DNA of 50,497 nucleotides from Methylomonas koyamae (GTDB taxonomy: Bacteria; Pseudomonadota; Gammaproteobacteria; Methylococcales; Methylomonadaceae). The notes beneath the pieces were generated by a model. That model was not told the origin of the DNA. It did no database searches and was given only the letters and a program-made list of their open reading frames with translations. Every line of letters starts with the position of its first letter. Within the stretch, counting starts at the first letter, position 1. The stretch spans positions 1 to 50,497 of the forward strand of contig NZ_PPPU01000058.1 in assembly GCF_006483455.1 (NCBI RefSeq), in the 5' to 3' direction. The position numbers and the translations under genes were made by a program. Positions 8,171 to 17,036 of this stretch are shown in pieces.

Positions 8171-9529
8171 TCACTCGAAATCGCCGATGCGTTTGCCGAT
8201 TTTGAACAAGCTCCAGGCCAGTACCAGCGCGACCGATGCGATTGCCAGACCCAGAAACCAGCGGCTGTTGACCCATCCCGCCCAGTCGAATTCCGGTTCG
8301 GGCTGAGCTAGCGCGATTGCTTCGCCCAATTCTGCGCTGCTGCTTTGGTAGCCGCGGCGCAACAGTTCCTGGATCGGTGCGATGTCGTAATTCGGCGCTT
8401 CGGCTTTGTCGACGCCGTAGCCGAGCTGGTAGTTGTGGCCGGCCTGGGCCAGAAACAACAAGCGGTAGCCGTGGCCGATGCCGGCCACCGAGTTGATGTG
8501 CAACGGCGGGTTATCCTCGTTGTAGACCAGGATCCGGTAATGCTCGCGGCGGGTTTCGGCGAATTCGATCGTGTTTTGGTCGCGATTGAAGCCTTGGAAG
8601 TGCAGGGCTTGCAAATACCCCAGACCTAGGGTTCGGGTCCGGGCTTCCAGGCCATGGCTTTCGTCGATCTGTACCTCGGTGCGGCGGTTGAAATTGGGGC
8701 TGAAGCTTTGCACGCTGAATCCGATCAGGGGTAGGCGTTTGCTGTCGATATCGATCACACTGGCCTTGAGCTCGACGTCCTGGCTGATTTTGAAGGCGAC
8801 GGGATAGTCGAAGCGTTGCGCTGCGTCGGCCAAGGTTTCCGTAAGTTTTTGCCAGAATTCGATGCGATCGATGTGTAAGGGCTCGTTGCGAAGTTCTATG
8901 CTTTCGCTACGTTCTTGCTCGGAGCCGTTTTGCATGGTTCGGGTCAGTTCGGTCAAACCGCTGCTGCGGGTTTGGCTGGCCTGGGCCACGACCAGCTTGA
9001 ATTGGCGGTAGTTGTTGGCCGGCAGCTCGATGTCGTTGTTGCCGATCTGGGCGTAGCGCGAGTAATCGAAAATCCGGCCGTTATCGACTAGCGGCTGCCA
9101 GGTTTTGCCGTCCGCGGAACCGAAGACGTGTAAGCCGTATTCGTAATCGCGTTGCGCGGTGACGATGCTCAGGCCGTCGGCACCGGCGGCGGTTTTGTCC
9201 AGCGCCACGATCAGTTCGATGCCGTTCTCGCCGGTCCGGTTCAGGCTGACAATTTTGCCGGTGCTGGGGAGGCGCCGGGCCACAGCCTTTTGTTCGGCAA
9301 TTTTTTGCAATAAATAGGGCGTTTCGACACCGTTTTGGTCGGTCAGGCGCAGGTCGCGGAAGTCGGCGGCGCTGGCGGCGTAAACCGCACTATCCAGCGT
9401 TACAGCCAACAAGGTCTGGTCTGCTTGCTCTGTATGGATCACTGCGCGGCTGAAACGTTGCGGTAGCGACCGCTCGGCCGCGGTGGCCGACAGGGTCAGA
9501 CAGAACAAGATAACGAGTTTGGCGATCAT
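8171..9529 (-). CDS. DUF3999 family membrane-anchored protein
   Basis: A protein of 452 residues beginning MIAKLVILFCLTLSATAAE, a clear signal peptide. The frame stays open upstream to 10186, but that extension is out-of-frame reading of the DUF2339 gene and should be ignored; the true ATG at 9529 overlaps the DUF2339 stop in an ATGA junction. The mature protein is a beta-rich periplasmic domain (discoidin-like stretch near FGSADGKTWQPLVDNGRIFDY) ending in one membrane helix (WFLGLAIASVALVLAWSLF) and a short basic tail. DUF3999 is repeatedly found beside DUF2339, and the two probably act together in the envelope. The biochemical role is unknown. Confidence 0.87.
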   Translation of the reverse strand: MIAKLVILFCLTLSATAAERSLPQRFSRAVIHTEQADQTLLAVTLDSAVYAASAADFRDLRLTDQNGVETPYLLQKIAEQKAVARRLPSTGKIVSLNRTGENGIELIVALDKTAAGADGLSIVTAQRDYEYGLHVFGSADGKTWQPLVDNGRIFDYSRYAQIGNNDIELPANNYRQFKLVVAQASQTRSSGLTELTRTMQNGSEQERSESIELRNEPLHIDRIEFWQKLTETLADAAQRFDYPVAFKISQDVELKASVIDIDSKRLPLIGFSVQSFSPNFNRRTEVQIDESHGLEARTRTLGLGYLQALHFQGFNRDQNTIEFAETRREHYRILVYNEDNPPLHINSVAGIGHGYRLLFLAQAGHNYQLGYGVDKAEAPNYDIAPIQELLRRGYQSSSAELGEAIALAQPEPEFDWAGWVNSRWFLGLAIASVALVLAWSLFKIGKRIGDFE

Positions 9530-12039
9530 GGCGATTTCTCTGCAGTATCGTTGCCGATAAAAGTTTGTTGGTAACGCATGTAAAAAAACGCGCCGCCCAG
9601 GGCCAGCATGCCCAGTACGATAAAGGCGACGATCCGGTAGATTTGCTCCAGCCGGGCCAAATCGACGAAAAACACCTTCCAGGCCACCAGCGCGAACAGG
9701 CCCAGGCCGACCAGACGCAGAGCCGGTATCCGCCGCTTGATGCCATTGAACACCAGCGCCAGCGCGAATATCGACCATAAGATGGTGACGCCGCCGGAGC
9801 GCAAACCCGGCACATATTGATACAAAATCGAGTTGATCTCCAGACTCAGGAAGGTAAACAGCAAGGCCAGCGCCGAGCCGCCCAGCCAGAGCCGGAAATT
9901 GCCGGCATCCCGCTCCGCGCCGGCCAAGCGGCTGAGCGCAAACAGCAAGAAGGCGATGATCGCGGCGAAGTCGAACAGGCGCATCAATGCCGATTCGAAG
10001 CGGTAGTCGCCGGCATAACGCAGCGTGAATAAATCGTCGCCGCCGCCGATGGCGCCCAAGGCCAGATCCCAGGACGGCAAATCGAACAACAACAACTTGA
10101 CGGCAACGCCAACCAAAAACCACTTTAACGCCGGTAGCAACCAGGCGCCGGAGCCGGCCAGAAAACGCTGCAGCAGCAACCAGCACATCGCCAGCCAGAC
10201 CAGGCTCAGCATCGGCAGTTGCAGCGGCGGGTACAGATAGGCGAAGCTGCGGTAAAGCTCCAGTTGCAAGGCCACGAACAGCAAACCGGCGCCGGCGATG
10301 GCAATGGCCTGCAGCAGCCAGTTATCCTTGATCCACAGCGGCGTGTCGGTTTCCGGGGTGCAGGCCAACGGCGAGGCGGCGGCCGGCTGCTCGATCAAGC
10401 GGTAGGCGGCCGCCAGGGACGCGATCGGAATGCCGAAACTGGCCAGGCGTTGCAACAAGCCGAACAAAAACCCGCCCAGGCTGGCGCCGTAGTCGCTGGC
10501 TGCGGCGTACTGGCCCGGCAAGTCGACCAAACAGAAGCGGCCGATCACTATTAGATACAGCAGATACGCGGCTTGGCGCAGAAAGGCGCTGTTGACCTTG
10601 CCGGCCATCCATACCATGGCCAGCGCTTGCAACGACCAACTCGCGGTCAGCCACGGCGCCGACAATAACAGCGGCAGCGTCACGCTCAGGAAAAACGCCG
10701 CCAGGCCGATGAAGCTGACCAGCAATTCGCGGTCGGCAATTTTTCGCGCCAGGCAGTAATAAGCGTGGCCGACATAAAACGCCGCCAACGCGACGGCGAG
10801 CAGCGCGGTCCAGATTTGGCCGTAAGCCTCGTCTATCAGTTGGTAGGCGGTGGCGAAGAAAATCGCGGCGTTGACTAGCAACGCAATCAAATCCAGCAAG
10901 GTCGATTTGCTGCGATTGACCAGGCAAAACAGGAACACCATGGTCGAATACAGCACGAAAAAACCGGTCAGAAACGGTAACACCTGCCAGAAATGCTCGA
11001 TTTGGTATTTCTGCATCGCGCCGAAAAACAGCAGGTAGTTGCAAGCGAAACTCAGGAAATTCAGGAGGTGCCATTGCTTGTACCAGTTGATCGCCAGCAT
11101 GCCGCCGCCAAGCAGCAGCATGTAACCGAACAGGCCGGGGAAATTGACCTGGCCGGTCGAGAGCAGCAGCGGCGTGCAATAGCCGCCGATGATGGCGAAG
11201 ATTGCCACCAGCATCGAATCCAAACGTACCGCCAGAAAGGCCGCGCTGGCGGTGACCAGGACCATCAACGCGAAAGTCGGATACACGCCCAGCAGGTGGT
11301 AGAAGGCGAAGGCGGCGAACACGCCGAAATACAGTACGGCGATACCGCCGCCCAGCAAGCCCTGGCCGAACAAATGGTATTGGCCGCCGACCAGTCTGAC
11401 GCCGCCGGCCACCATGCCGACCCCGGCCAACAGGGTCAAAGCGACCCGCGCCTGTTCGCCGATCAGGCCGTTGTCTATCGAATATTTCAAGAAGAAACCG
11501 ATACCGGTGACCAGGATCAACACGCCGATCCGCAGCAGCCAGTTGCTGGCCACGGCGTATTCCATCGCTGCGCCTTGCGGGCGGTGGCCTTCGCCAACGA
11601 TGATCCAGTTCCAGATTTGTTTCAGGATTTTCTGTGCGGCCAGTTCGAACCGGCTGGGTTCGGCCGCTTGCCAGTCTGCGGTTTGCCAGGGATCGGCCGC
11701 GGCTGGCTCAGGTTGGACTGTGGGTGTGGCGGCGGGAATCGGTTCCGGCATATCGGCCATTGCAATCAGCGGCGGCGCAATGGTCTCGGCCGATTCGGAC
11801 GCGGTTTCGGCTACTGCAGCGGGCGCTTGCACGGCTGCTAACACCGGTTGCGGCTGATGCGCGCTCAGCCGTTCCAGCAAGTGTTGCTGCTCGCGCAAAC
11901 GTCGTTCGATGCTGTCCAGCGCGACACTCAATTCCTCCCGCGCCTGCCGCTGCTGCGACAGCAGCATGCCCAGTAGCACAAACAGGGCAATAGGCAGTGC
12001 CAGCAGTAAGACGGCGATAAACCCCCAAAAATCGTCCAC
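9526..12039 (-). CDS. DUF2339 family polytopic membrane protein
   Basis: A protein of 837 residues using a GTG start at 12039, chosen because a perfect AGGAG lies seven bases upstream; a longer frame to 12192 gives an unlikely cysteine- and arginine-rich leader. It opens with a membrane helix (FWGFIAVLLLALPIALFVLLG), then a coiled coil (LSVALDSIERRLREQQHLLERL), an Ala/Pro-rich stretch and some twenty hydrophobic helices to the end. This is the standard DUF2339 layout. The function is unknown; relatives are large inner-membrane proteins of the cell envelope. It is translationally coupled to the DUF3999 gene downstream. Confidence 0.88.
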   Translation of the reverse strand: MDDFWGFIAVLLLALPIALFVLLGMLLSQQRQAREELSVALDSIERRLREQQHLLERLSAHQPQPVLAAVQAPAAVAETASESAETIAPPLIAMADMPEPIPAATPTVQPEPAAADPWQTADWQAAEPSRFELAAQKILKQIWNWIIVGEGHRPQGAAMEYAVASNWLLRIGVLILVTGIGFFLKYSIDNGLIGEQARVALTLLAGVGMVAGGVRLVGGQYHLFGQGLLGGGIAVLYFGVFAAFAFYHLLGVYPTFALMVLVTASAAFLAVRLDSMLVAIFAIIGGYCTPLLLSTGQVNFPGLFGYMLLLGGGMLAINWYKQWHLLNFLSFACNYLLFFGAMQKYQIEHFWQVLPFLTGFFVLYSTMVFLFCLVNRSKSTLLDLIALLVNAAIFFATAYQLIDEAYGQIWTALLAVALAAFYVGHAYYCLARKIADRELLVSFIGLAAFFLSVTLPLLLSAPWLTASWSLQALAMVWMAGKVNSAFLRQAAYLLYLIVIGRFCLVDLPGQYAAASDYGASLGGFLFGLLQRLASFGIPIASLAAAYRLIEQPAAASPLACTPETDTPLWIKDNWLLQAIAIAGAGLLFVALQLELYRSFAYLYPPLQLPMLSLVWLAMCWLLLQRFLAGSGAWLLPALKWFLVGVAVKLLLFDLPSWDLALGAIGGGDDLFTLRYAGDYRFESALMRLFDFAAIIAFLLFALSRLAGAERDAGNFRLWLGGSALALLFTFLSLEINSILYQYVPGLRSGGVTILWSIFALALVFNGIKRRIPALRLVGLGLFALVAWKVFFVDLARLEQIYRIVAFIVLGMLALGGAFFYMRYQQTFIGNDTAEKSP

Positions 12040-12269
12040 GGTAACGCTCCTGGAAATCCAAAATCTCGACAGCCGGCAGCATAGCCGCTTGCCGAACGGA
12101 ATGCGAATAAAGATGTCATGCGCGACACGCTTTTTGGCGGCGGCTTGGGCTATGCTTGTCAGTGCAAGATTACAGGCTGCCGGTTCGGACAATGTATTGA
12201 GTTTTGCCAGCCGCCGCCGATAATGGAATTGGATGTCCCCTTCAATTCAGAACAGCCGGCCGATATTTC

Positions 12270-13877
12270 ATGACTAACCATTCCACGATCCAATCCAAAA
12301 TCCTGCTCAGCATCGCCAGCGTGTTTCTGTTGCTGATGTTCGTCAGTACCTTGTTTATGGCCGACCGGCAGAAAGACATGGTGGCCAGTCTGGCGACCGG
12401 CAGAGCGCAGGATACCGCCAACAGTTATTTCGACGGCCTGAATACCTTGATGTTGACCGGTGCCATGGCACAGAGCGATGTATTGCGCGACAAGGCCCGT
12501 GCCCGTGCCGACATCGCCGAAGTCCGCCTGCTGCGAGGCAAGGCCATCACCGATGCTTACGGGCCCGGCAAAGCCGAGCAACGCCCGAACGATAGCCTGG
12601 ACCAGCGCGCATTGGCCGGAGAAGCCATTACCGATTACGGCAATAACGATGCCGGTCGGCTGATCACGGTGCTGGAACCGATCAAGGCTAGCGCGGATTT
12701 TCGCGGTACCAATTGTCTGAACTGCCATGCGGTGCCGGAAGGTACCGTGTTGGGTGCGGTCCGGGTGTCGTATTCGCTCGCCAATCTGGATGCGCAAATC
12801 AACAGCCATCTGGTTACTGCGTCGGCGATTTCGCTGGCGATGTTTGCCGCCGGCCTGTTGCTGGTGAACGTGTTGATGCGCAAGATCGTCGTCAATCCGT
12901 TGGTGGCGATGCGCAACGCCGTGAATGCCATTGCCGGTCAGTCCGATTTGCGTAAACGCCTGGTCGTCGAATCGGGCGACGAGATCGGTCAGGTCAGCGA
13001 ATCGTTCAATTCCATGTTGGCGCATTTTGCCGACAGCTTGGAACAAGTCTCGACCGTCAGCCAGCAATTGGCCACGGCCAGCGATCGCATTGCCGACGTC
13101 GCCCGTCAAACCGCGCAGGCCGCCAGCCAGCAGCGGAGCGAGACCGAATCGGTGGTGCGCGCGATCCACGAGTTGGAATCTTCGGTGCGCGAAGTCCGCA
13201 GCGGCGCCAATGGTGCGGCGCAAGCTTCAGTCGAAGCCGACCAGCACGCAGCGCAGGGGGCGGCAACCACCAAAAACGCGATCGACGGCATCTACGGTTT
13301 GGTCAACGAAATCGAACGGGCCAGCGAGGTCATCAAGCGGCTGGATCAACGCAGCAACGGCGTCGGCGCGGTGCTGGATGTGATCAAAGGCTTGGCCGAG
13401 CAGACCAATCTGCTGGCCTTGAATGCGGCGATCGAAGCGGCGCGCGCCGGCGAGCAGGGCAGGGGCTTTGCCGTGGTCGCCGACGAAGTGCGGACCCTCG
13501 CCACCCGTTCGCATCAGGCTACCGAGGAAATCCATAAAATCATCGAGCAACTGCAGCACGAGGCCAAAGATGCGGTGAACGTGATGAGCAAGGCCAAAAT
13601 CAGTGCCGAGCAGCGTCGCGAGCAGGTACAAAGCGCCGATCAGGGTTTGAGTACCATCGCCGAGCGCGTCACCCAAATCCGCCACCTGAACTCGAAAATG
13701 TCGGAAGCGGCCGACATTCAAAGCCGGATGGCGCAGCATGTCGGCCAGAGCGTCGGCAACATCGGCCAACTGACCGAGCGCACCTCGCGCGATGCCGAGC
13801 AAACCAACGCCGCCATCGGCGAACTGGTGAAACTGGCCGGACAATTGAACCAGTTGGTCGGGCAATTTAAACGCTAG
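12270..13877 (+). CDS. Methyl-accepting chemotaxis protein with periplasmic c-type heme motif
   Basis: A protein of 535 residues from ATG 12270 (the frame is open 66 bases further up, but that stretch is not chemoreceptor-like). Helix 1 covers about residues 11-30. The periplasmic domain (about 31-180) contains CLNCH at 149-153 in [19 protein letters not shown], the motif for covalent heme c attachment, so it probably senses redox state, oxygen or NO. Helix 2 (about 185-210) precedes a HAMP domain and a signalling domain whose hairpin tip [19 protein letters not shown] is canonical. It would steer CheA and the flagellar or twitching machinery. It stands alone, without che genes nearby, and no pentapeptide for CheR is seen at the C-terminus. 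Confidence 0.93.
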   Translation: MTNHSTIQSKILLSIASVFLLLMFVSTLFMADRQKDMVASLATGRAQDTANSYFDGLNTLMLTGAMAQSDVLRDKARARADIAEVRLLRGKAITDAYGPGKAEQRPNDSLDQRALAGEAITDYGNNDAGRLITVLEPIKASADFRGTNCLNCHAVPEGTVLGAVRVSYSLANLDAQINSHLVTASAISLAMFAAGLLLVNVLMRKIVVNPLVAMRNAVNAIAGQSDLRKRLVVESGDEIGQVSESFNSMLAHFADSLEQVSTVSQQLATASDRIADVARQTAQAASQQRSETESVVRAIHELESSVREVRSGANGAAQASVEADQHAAQGAATTKNAIDGIYGLVNEIERASEVIKRLDQRSNGVGAVLDVIKGLAEQTNLLALNAAIEAARAGEQGRGFAVVADEVRTLATRSHQATEEIHKIIEQLQHEAKDAVNVMSKAKISAEQRREQVQSADQGLSTIAERVTQIRHLNSKMSEAADIQSRMAQHVGQSVGNIGQLTERTSRDAEQTNAAIGELVKLAGQLNQLVGQFKR

Positions 13878-14013
13878 CGCTCCGCTTGCGGATATGGCTT
13901 CGGATTCGGTTGCAGGCTTGGGAATCGGCGGTTGGGGCTCTCGCTGAGTTGCGGGAGTCTCCTCCGGGCCGCCGCTGAAGCTCAAACGGTGTTGGATGTT
14001 GCTCAGTGAGAGT

Positions 14014-14039
14014 GTCGGCTGTCGCCAGGAACAGCCGAC
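14014..14039. terminator. Hairpin between convergent genes, possible bidirectional terminator
   Basis: The arms GTCGGCTGT and ACAGCCGAC form a perfect 9-bp stem with an 8-base loop, placed between the stop of the chemoreceptor and the stop of the HlyD-like adaptor, which converge. No T-run follows on either strand, so factor-independent termination is not assured. Confidence 0.5.
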
Positions 14040-14073
14040 TCGCGCGGTGTCAGCATCTGGCGGAGAGCGACAA

Positions 14074-14955
14074 TCAGCGCTTGGTCGGCAAATGCCCTGC
14101 CATGCCGGTGGTTGCCGGCGGCGGGTTGGCTGCGACCTTAGGGGCTTCGAACCCGAAACTGGCGATGCAGTTGACGCCGCCAACCAGTTCGTCGTCGGGA
14201 TTGGGTAGCGTCATGCGCACGGTGAAACTGCCGCTGGCCGGATCGATTAATGGGTCGACTTTGGTAACGGTTGCTTTGACGACTTTCTTGGCCGGCAATT
14301 CAGGCCGCACTTCCACTTCCAGGCCAGGCTGAATCAAACCGAAGTATTCGGTAGGGGCAATCAATTCGACGCGCAACGGATTCACTTGGGCTAGTTTCAT
14401 GATGGCGCGATCGCTTACCGATTCGCCCGGCATGGCATAGCGTTCGATAACCACGCCGTCGATTGGGCTTTTGATGGTTTTCACTTCAAGCTGAGCTTTG
14501 GCCAGTTCCAAGGCCAGCGCCGCCGAATTTTTACGCTCGGTGGCTTTTTTCAGTTCGATTTCCGCCAACGCGACTTCGGTTTCGACCTTATCTTTTTCGA
14601 TTTGTGAAATAACATTGGTGGTGAACAGGCTGCGATAACGGGTGCGATTCCGCGTGGCGTAATCCAATTTCACTTTCTGGTTGCGCAAATCGCTGTTGGT
14701 TTCGGCATCGGCCTTGGCCTGATTGAATTTTGCTCGTTCCACCGAGGCCTCCAATTGCACGACCGCCTGACCTCGGCTGACGCGGTCGCCTTTATCGACT
14801 AGCAAGGTCTCTACGATTCCGGCTACCGGGCTGCTCAACTCTACATACATTTCCGGTTTGACCATGCAATCCAGGTTGGCGGCGGAGACGTCAGCACGAT
14901 TGAGAAGGAGCCCTGGTACTGCGCAGATTAAGAATAGCCGGTTGATTCTACTCAT
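14074..14955 (-). CDS. HlyD/RND-type periplasmic adaptor protein
   Basis: A protein of 293 residues with a signal peptide (about 1-25, ending DVSAAN). The lipoyl halves are visible around VELSSPVAGIVETLLVDKGDRVSRGQAV and IKSPIDGVVIERYAMPGESV, flanking an alpha-helical hairpin (about 85-155) and followed by a beta-barrel domain. Such adaptors bridge an inner-membrane engine and an outer-membrane channel. Here no RND pump or ABC transporter lies next to it; the neighbours are the SecA-like ATPase and two other proteins with HlyD segments. It is the last gene of a six-gene minus-strand cluster and sits 83 bases after the SecA-like gene. The Pro-rich tail after the barrel is unusual but short. 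Confidence 0.88.
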   Translation of the reverse strand: MSRINRLFLICAVPGLLLNRADVSAANLDCMVKPEMYVELSSPVAGIVETLLVDKGDRVSRGQAVVQLEASVERAKFNQAKADAETNSDLRNQKVKLDYATRNRTRYRSLFTTNVISQIEKDKVETEVALAEIELKKATERKNSAALALELAKAQLEVKTIKSPIDGVVIERYAMPGESVSDRAIMKLAQVNPLRVELIAPTEYFGLIQPGLEVEVRPELPAKKVVKATVTKVDPLIDPASGSFTVRMTLPNPDDELVGGVNCIASFGFEAPKVAANPPPATTGMAGHLPTKR

Positions 14956-15038
14956 GTCGTTTAAAAAGTGTGGCGATTGGCCTGATTGGGTTGCAGATGC
15001 CGTTTTTTAGCAAAAACGCCGGCAGCAGGCTACGGCCG

Positions 15039-17036
15039 TTATTCGAATTTGCCGGAGAATGCCAGGATGCGCGCCAAATGTTTGTCCTGATGCATTAATC
15101 GTTTTCGGACCAGGCGCTGTTGCCGTTCCTTGACCAATTGGGGTATGCGTAACACCATTTTTCCCAAAAAAGGCGGCAAAGGTTCGGCTGTAGCGGTCCA
15201 GCCCGCTAAGACCCTGAGCATAGCAGAGGAATAAAACTCCTGCAGGGTGGGGTCCTCAAGGGACAGAATGGCTTCGCAGCTGCCTGGATCGCCCTGGCGC
15301 GCGCAACGGCCGTAAAGTTGGCGGTCGATCCGGCGGGATTCGTTGCAGTGAAGCGAGATCACGTGCAACCCGCCCAGTTCCGCCACGCCCAGGCCCAGCC
15401 CAATGTCGGTGCCGCGCCCCGCCATATTGGTTGCCACGGTGATGGCATTTAGCTGGCCGGCATGGGCGACGATCTCCGCTTCGTGTTTATCTTGCTCGGC
15501 ATTCAGTACCCGGTGCGGCAGATCTAGCCGGTTCAGCCAGGCGCTGACTTCCAACGATTCGGCCACCGAGCCGGTTCCAACCAAGATCGGCCGGCCCTGC
15601 TGGTGCAAGCTGCTGACCCGTTGCAAGAATGCCTGTTGTTTGGCCGTCGTTGTGGCATAAACCCGTTCGGCGAGGAGCAATCTGGTCGATGGGCGGTGGG
15701 TTGGCACTTTCACGGTATGGATACCGTAAACGCGGTGCATTTCCGCAGCGACTTCCCGCACCGTACCCGACGTCCCCGCCAGTTTCAGATAACGGCTGAA
15801 AAAGCGTTGATAACTGATCCGTGCCAATGGCTCGCGTTGTTCGGAGATCAGATAGCCCTCCTTGGCTTCTATCATTTGTTGCAAGCCCTGTTCCCAGGCT
15901 CGGTCGGGCATGACTCGGCCGGTAAACTCATCGATGATTTGGATCTTGTTGTCTTTCACAATGTAGTGTTTGTTGCGTTTGAAGCAATATTCGGCAAGCA
16001 AGGCCTGCTTGATCATCGCTTCCCGCCAGCGTTTGTTTTTCCAGACGGGGCCTAAGCCGACCACTAAGTCTGCGATGGTGTTTTCGCCGTGCGGTGTCAG
16101 TTCGATGTCCCGGGTTTTGGGAATCATGACAAAGTCTTCGTTGATGAACAGCGATGAGGCGACATACAAGGCGTCGCCGTAAGTCTCGGGCGATTCTGCG
16201 TTCGGCTTGGTTTGGGTGATGATCAGCGGAGTTTTGGCTTCGTCGATCAATACGCTGTCCGCTTCATCGATGATGGCAAAGCATAAACCGCGCAAGATGA
16301 GCGGGCCGGATTGCGCTTGCTTTAATTCCCGCTGGATTTGCCGAAACTGAAATTTCAACGGTCCGGTGTCTTCCCCCATTTCGATCCGATCGCGCAGGTA
16401 GTCGAAGGCAATCTGCTTGTTAGTGGTGTGTACGATCGGCAAGCCATAAGTTTTTCGGCGCTGTTCCAGCTCCATGCCGTCGACCACCGCGCCGGATTTC
16501 AGTCCAAGACGCAGGTAGAGCGGCTGCAAAATCTCGGCGTCGCGAGCGGCCAAATAATCGTTTGCCGTGATCACATGTACCGGGATGCCCGCTAATGCAG
16601 CGGTGCAGGCCGGTAGGGTCGCGGTCAGGGTTTTACCCTCGCCGGTTTCCATTTCCGCCAACATGCCGTTGATCATCAACCAGCCGCCAAATAGCTGCAC
16701 ATCGAAGTGTCTTTTATTCAAGGTACGTGCAGCGGTCTCCCGAATCACGGCAAACGCTCGCACGATCAGCCGTTCGGTCAGGCCGTGCTTATGCAATTCC
16801 TCGCGTAACTCCAGAATCGCCAGCGTGAGTTGTTGCTCGTTGAAGTGGCTCAAGTGGGTTTCGTGCTGCTTTACCCGGCTGACAATGTACGCTTGGCTGT
16901 AACGCTCGCGCCCCAGCCGTTTACGTATTTTGTCGATCAGAACCGCCGCGCCCTGCTCGAAGTCTGTCAAGCGGCTTTCCGGCTTTTGCGGGTAACTGCC
17001 GTAGCGCACTCCGGGGCGCATGACTGACTCAGACAC
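15039..17036 (-). CDS. Short SecA-like preprotein translocase ATPase
   Basis: A protein of 665 residues related to SecA. Visible motifs are METGEGKT (Walker A, about 129-136), IIDEADSVLIDEAKTPLIIT (Walker B and the SecA-specific continuation, about 255-275), TNMAGRGTDIG (about 535) and GRCARQGDPGS (about 578). It ends soon after that last motif, so much of the helical scaffold and the whole C-terminal linker and zinc tail of housekeeping SecA (usually 830-900 residues) are missing. The gene lies in a cluster of adaptors and a membrane protease, not near secretion housekeeping genes, so a specialised motor for one substrate is likely. The start is GTG 17036, overlapping the upstream gene by 8 bases, or ATG 17021. 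Confidence 0.9.
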   Translation of the reverse strand: MSESVMRPGVRYGSYPQKPESRLTDFEQGAAVLIDKIRKRLGRERYSQAYIVSRVKQHETHLSHFNEQQLTLAILELREELHKHGLTERLIVRAFAVIRETAARTLNKRHFDVQLFGGWLMINGMLAEMETGEGKTLTATLPACTAALAGIPVHVITANDYLAARDAEILQPLYLRLGLKSGAVVDGMELEQRRKTYGLPIVHTTNKQIAFDYLRDRIEMGEDTGPLKFQFRQIQRELKQAQSGPLILRGLCFAIIDEADSVLIDEAKTPLIITQTKPNAESPETYGDALYVASSLFINEDFVMIPKTRDIELTPHGENTIADLVVGLGPVWKNKRWREAMIKQALLAEYCFKRNKHYIVKDNKIQIIDEFTGRVMPDRAWEQGLQQMIEAKEGYLISEQREPLARISYQRFFSRYLKLAGTSGTVREVAAEMHRVYGIHTVKVPTHRPSTRLLLAERVYATTTAKQQAFLQRVSSLHQQGRPILVGTGSVAESLEVSAWLNRLDLPHRVLNAEQDKHEAEIVAHAGQLNAITVATNMAGRGTDIGLGLGVAELGGLHVISLHCNESRRIDRQLYGRCARQGDPGSCEAILSLEDPTLQEFYSSAMLRVLAGWTATAEPLPPFLGKMVLRIPQLVKERQQRLVRKRLMHQDKHLARILAFSGKFE

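Noticed and set aside
9530-10186. N-terminal extension of the DUF3999 frame to 10186
   Set aside because: It overlaps the C-terminal third of DUF2339, is arginine-rich and precedes a proper signal peptide at 9529.
10993-11841. Plus-strand 282-residue ORF opposite DUF2339
   Set aside because: Gln/His/Ala-rich shadow of a membrane protein gene on the other strand.
12159-13223. Minus-strand 354-residue ORF opposite the chemoreceptor
   Set aside because: Composition is His/Gln/Arg-rich without motifs; the plus strand encodes a complete chemoreceptor.
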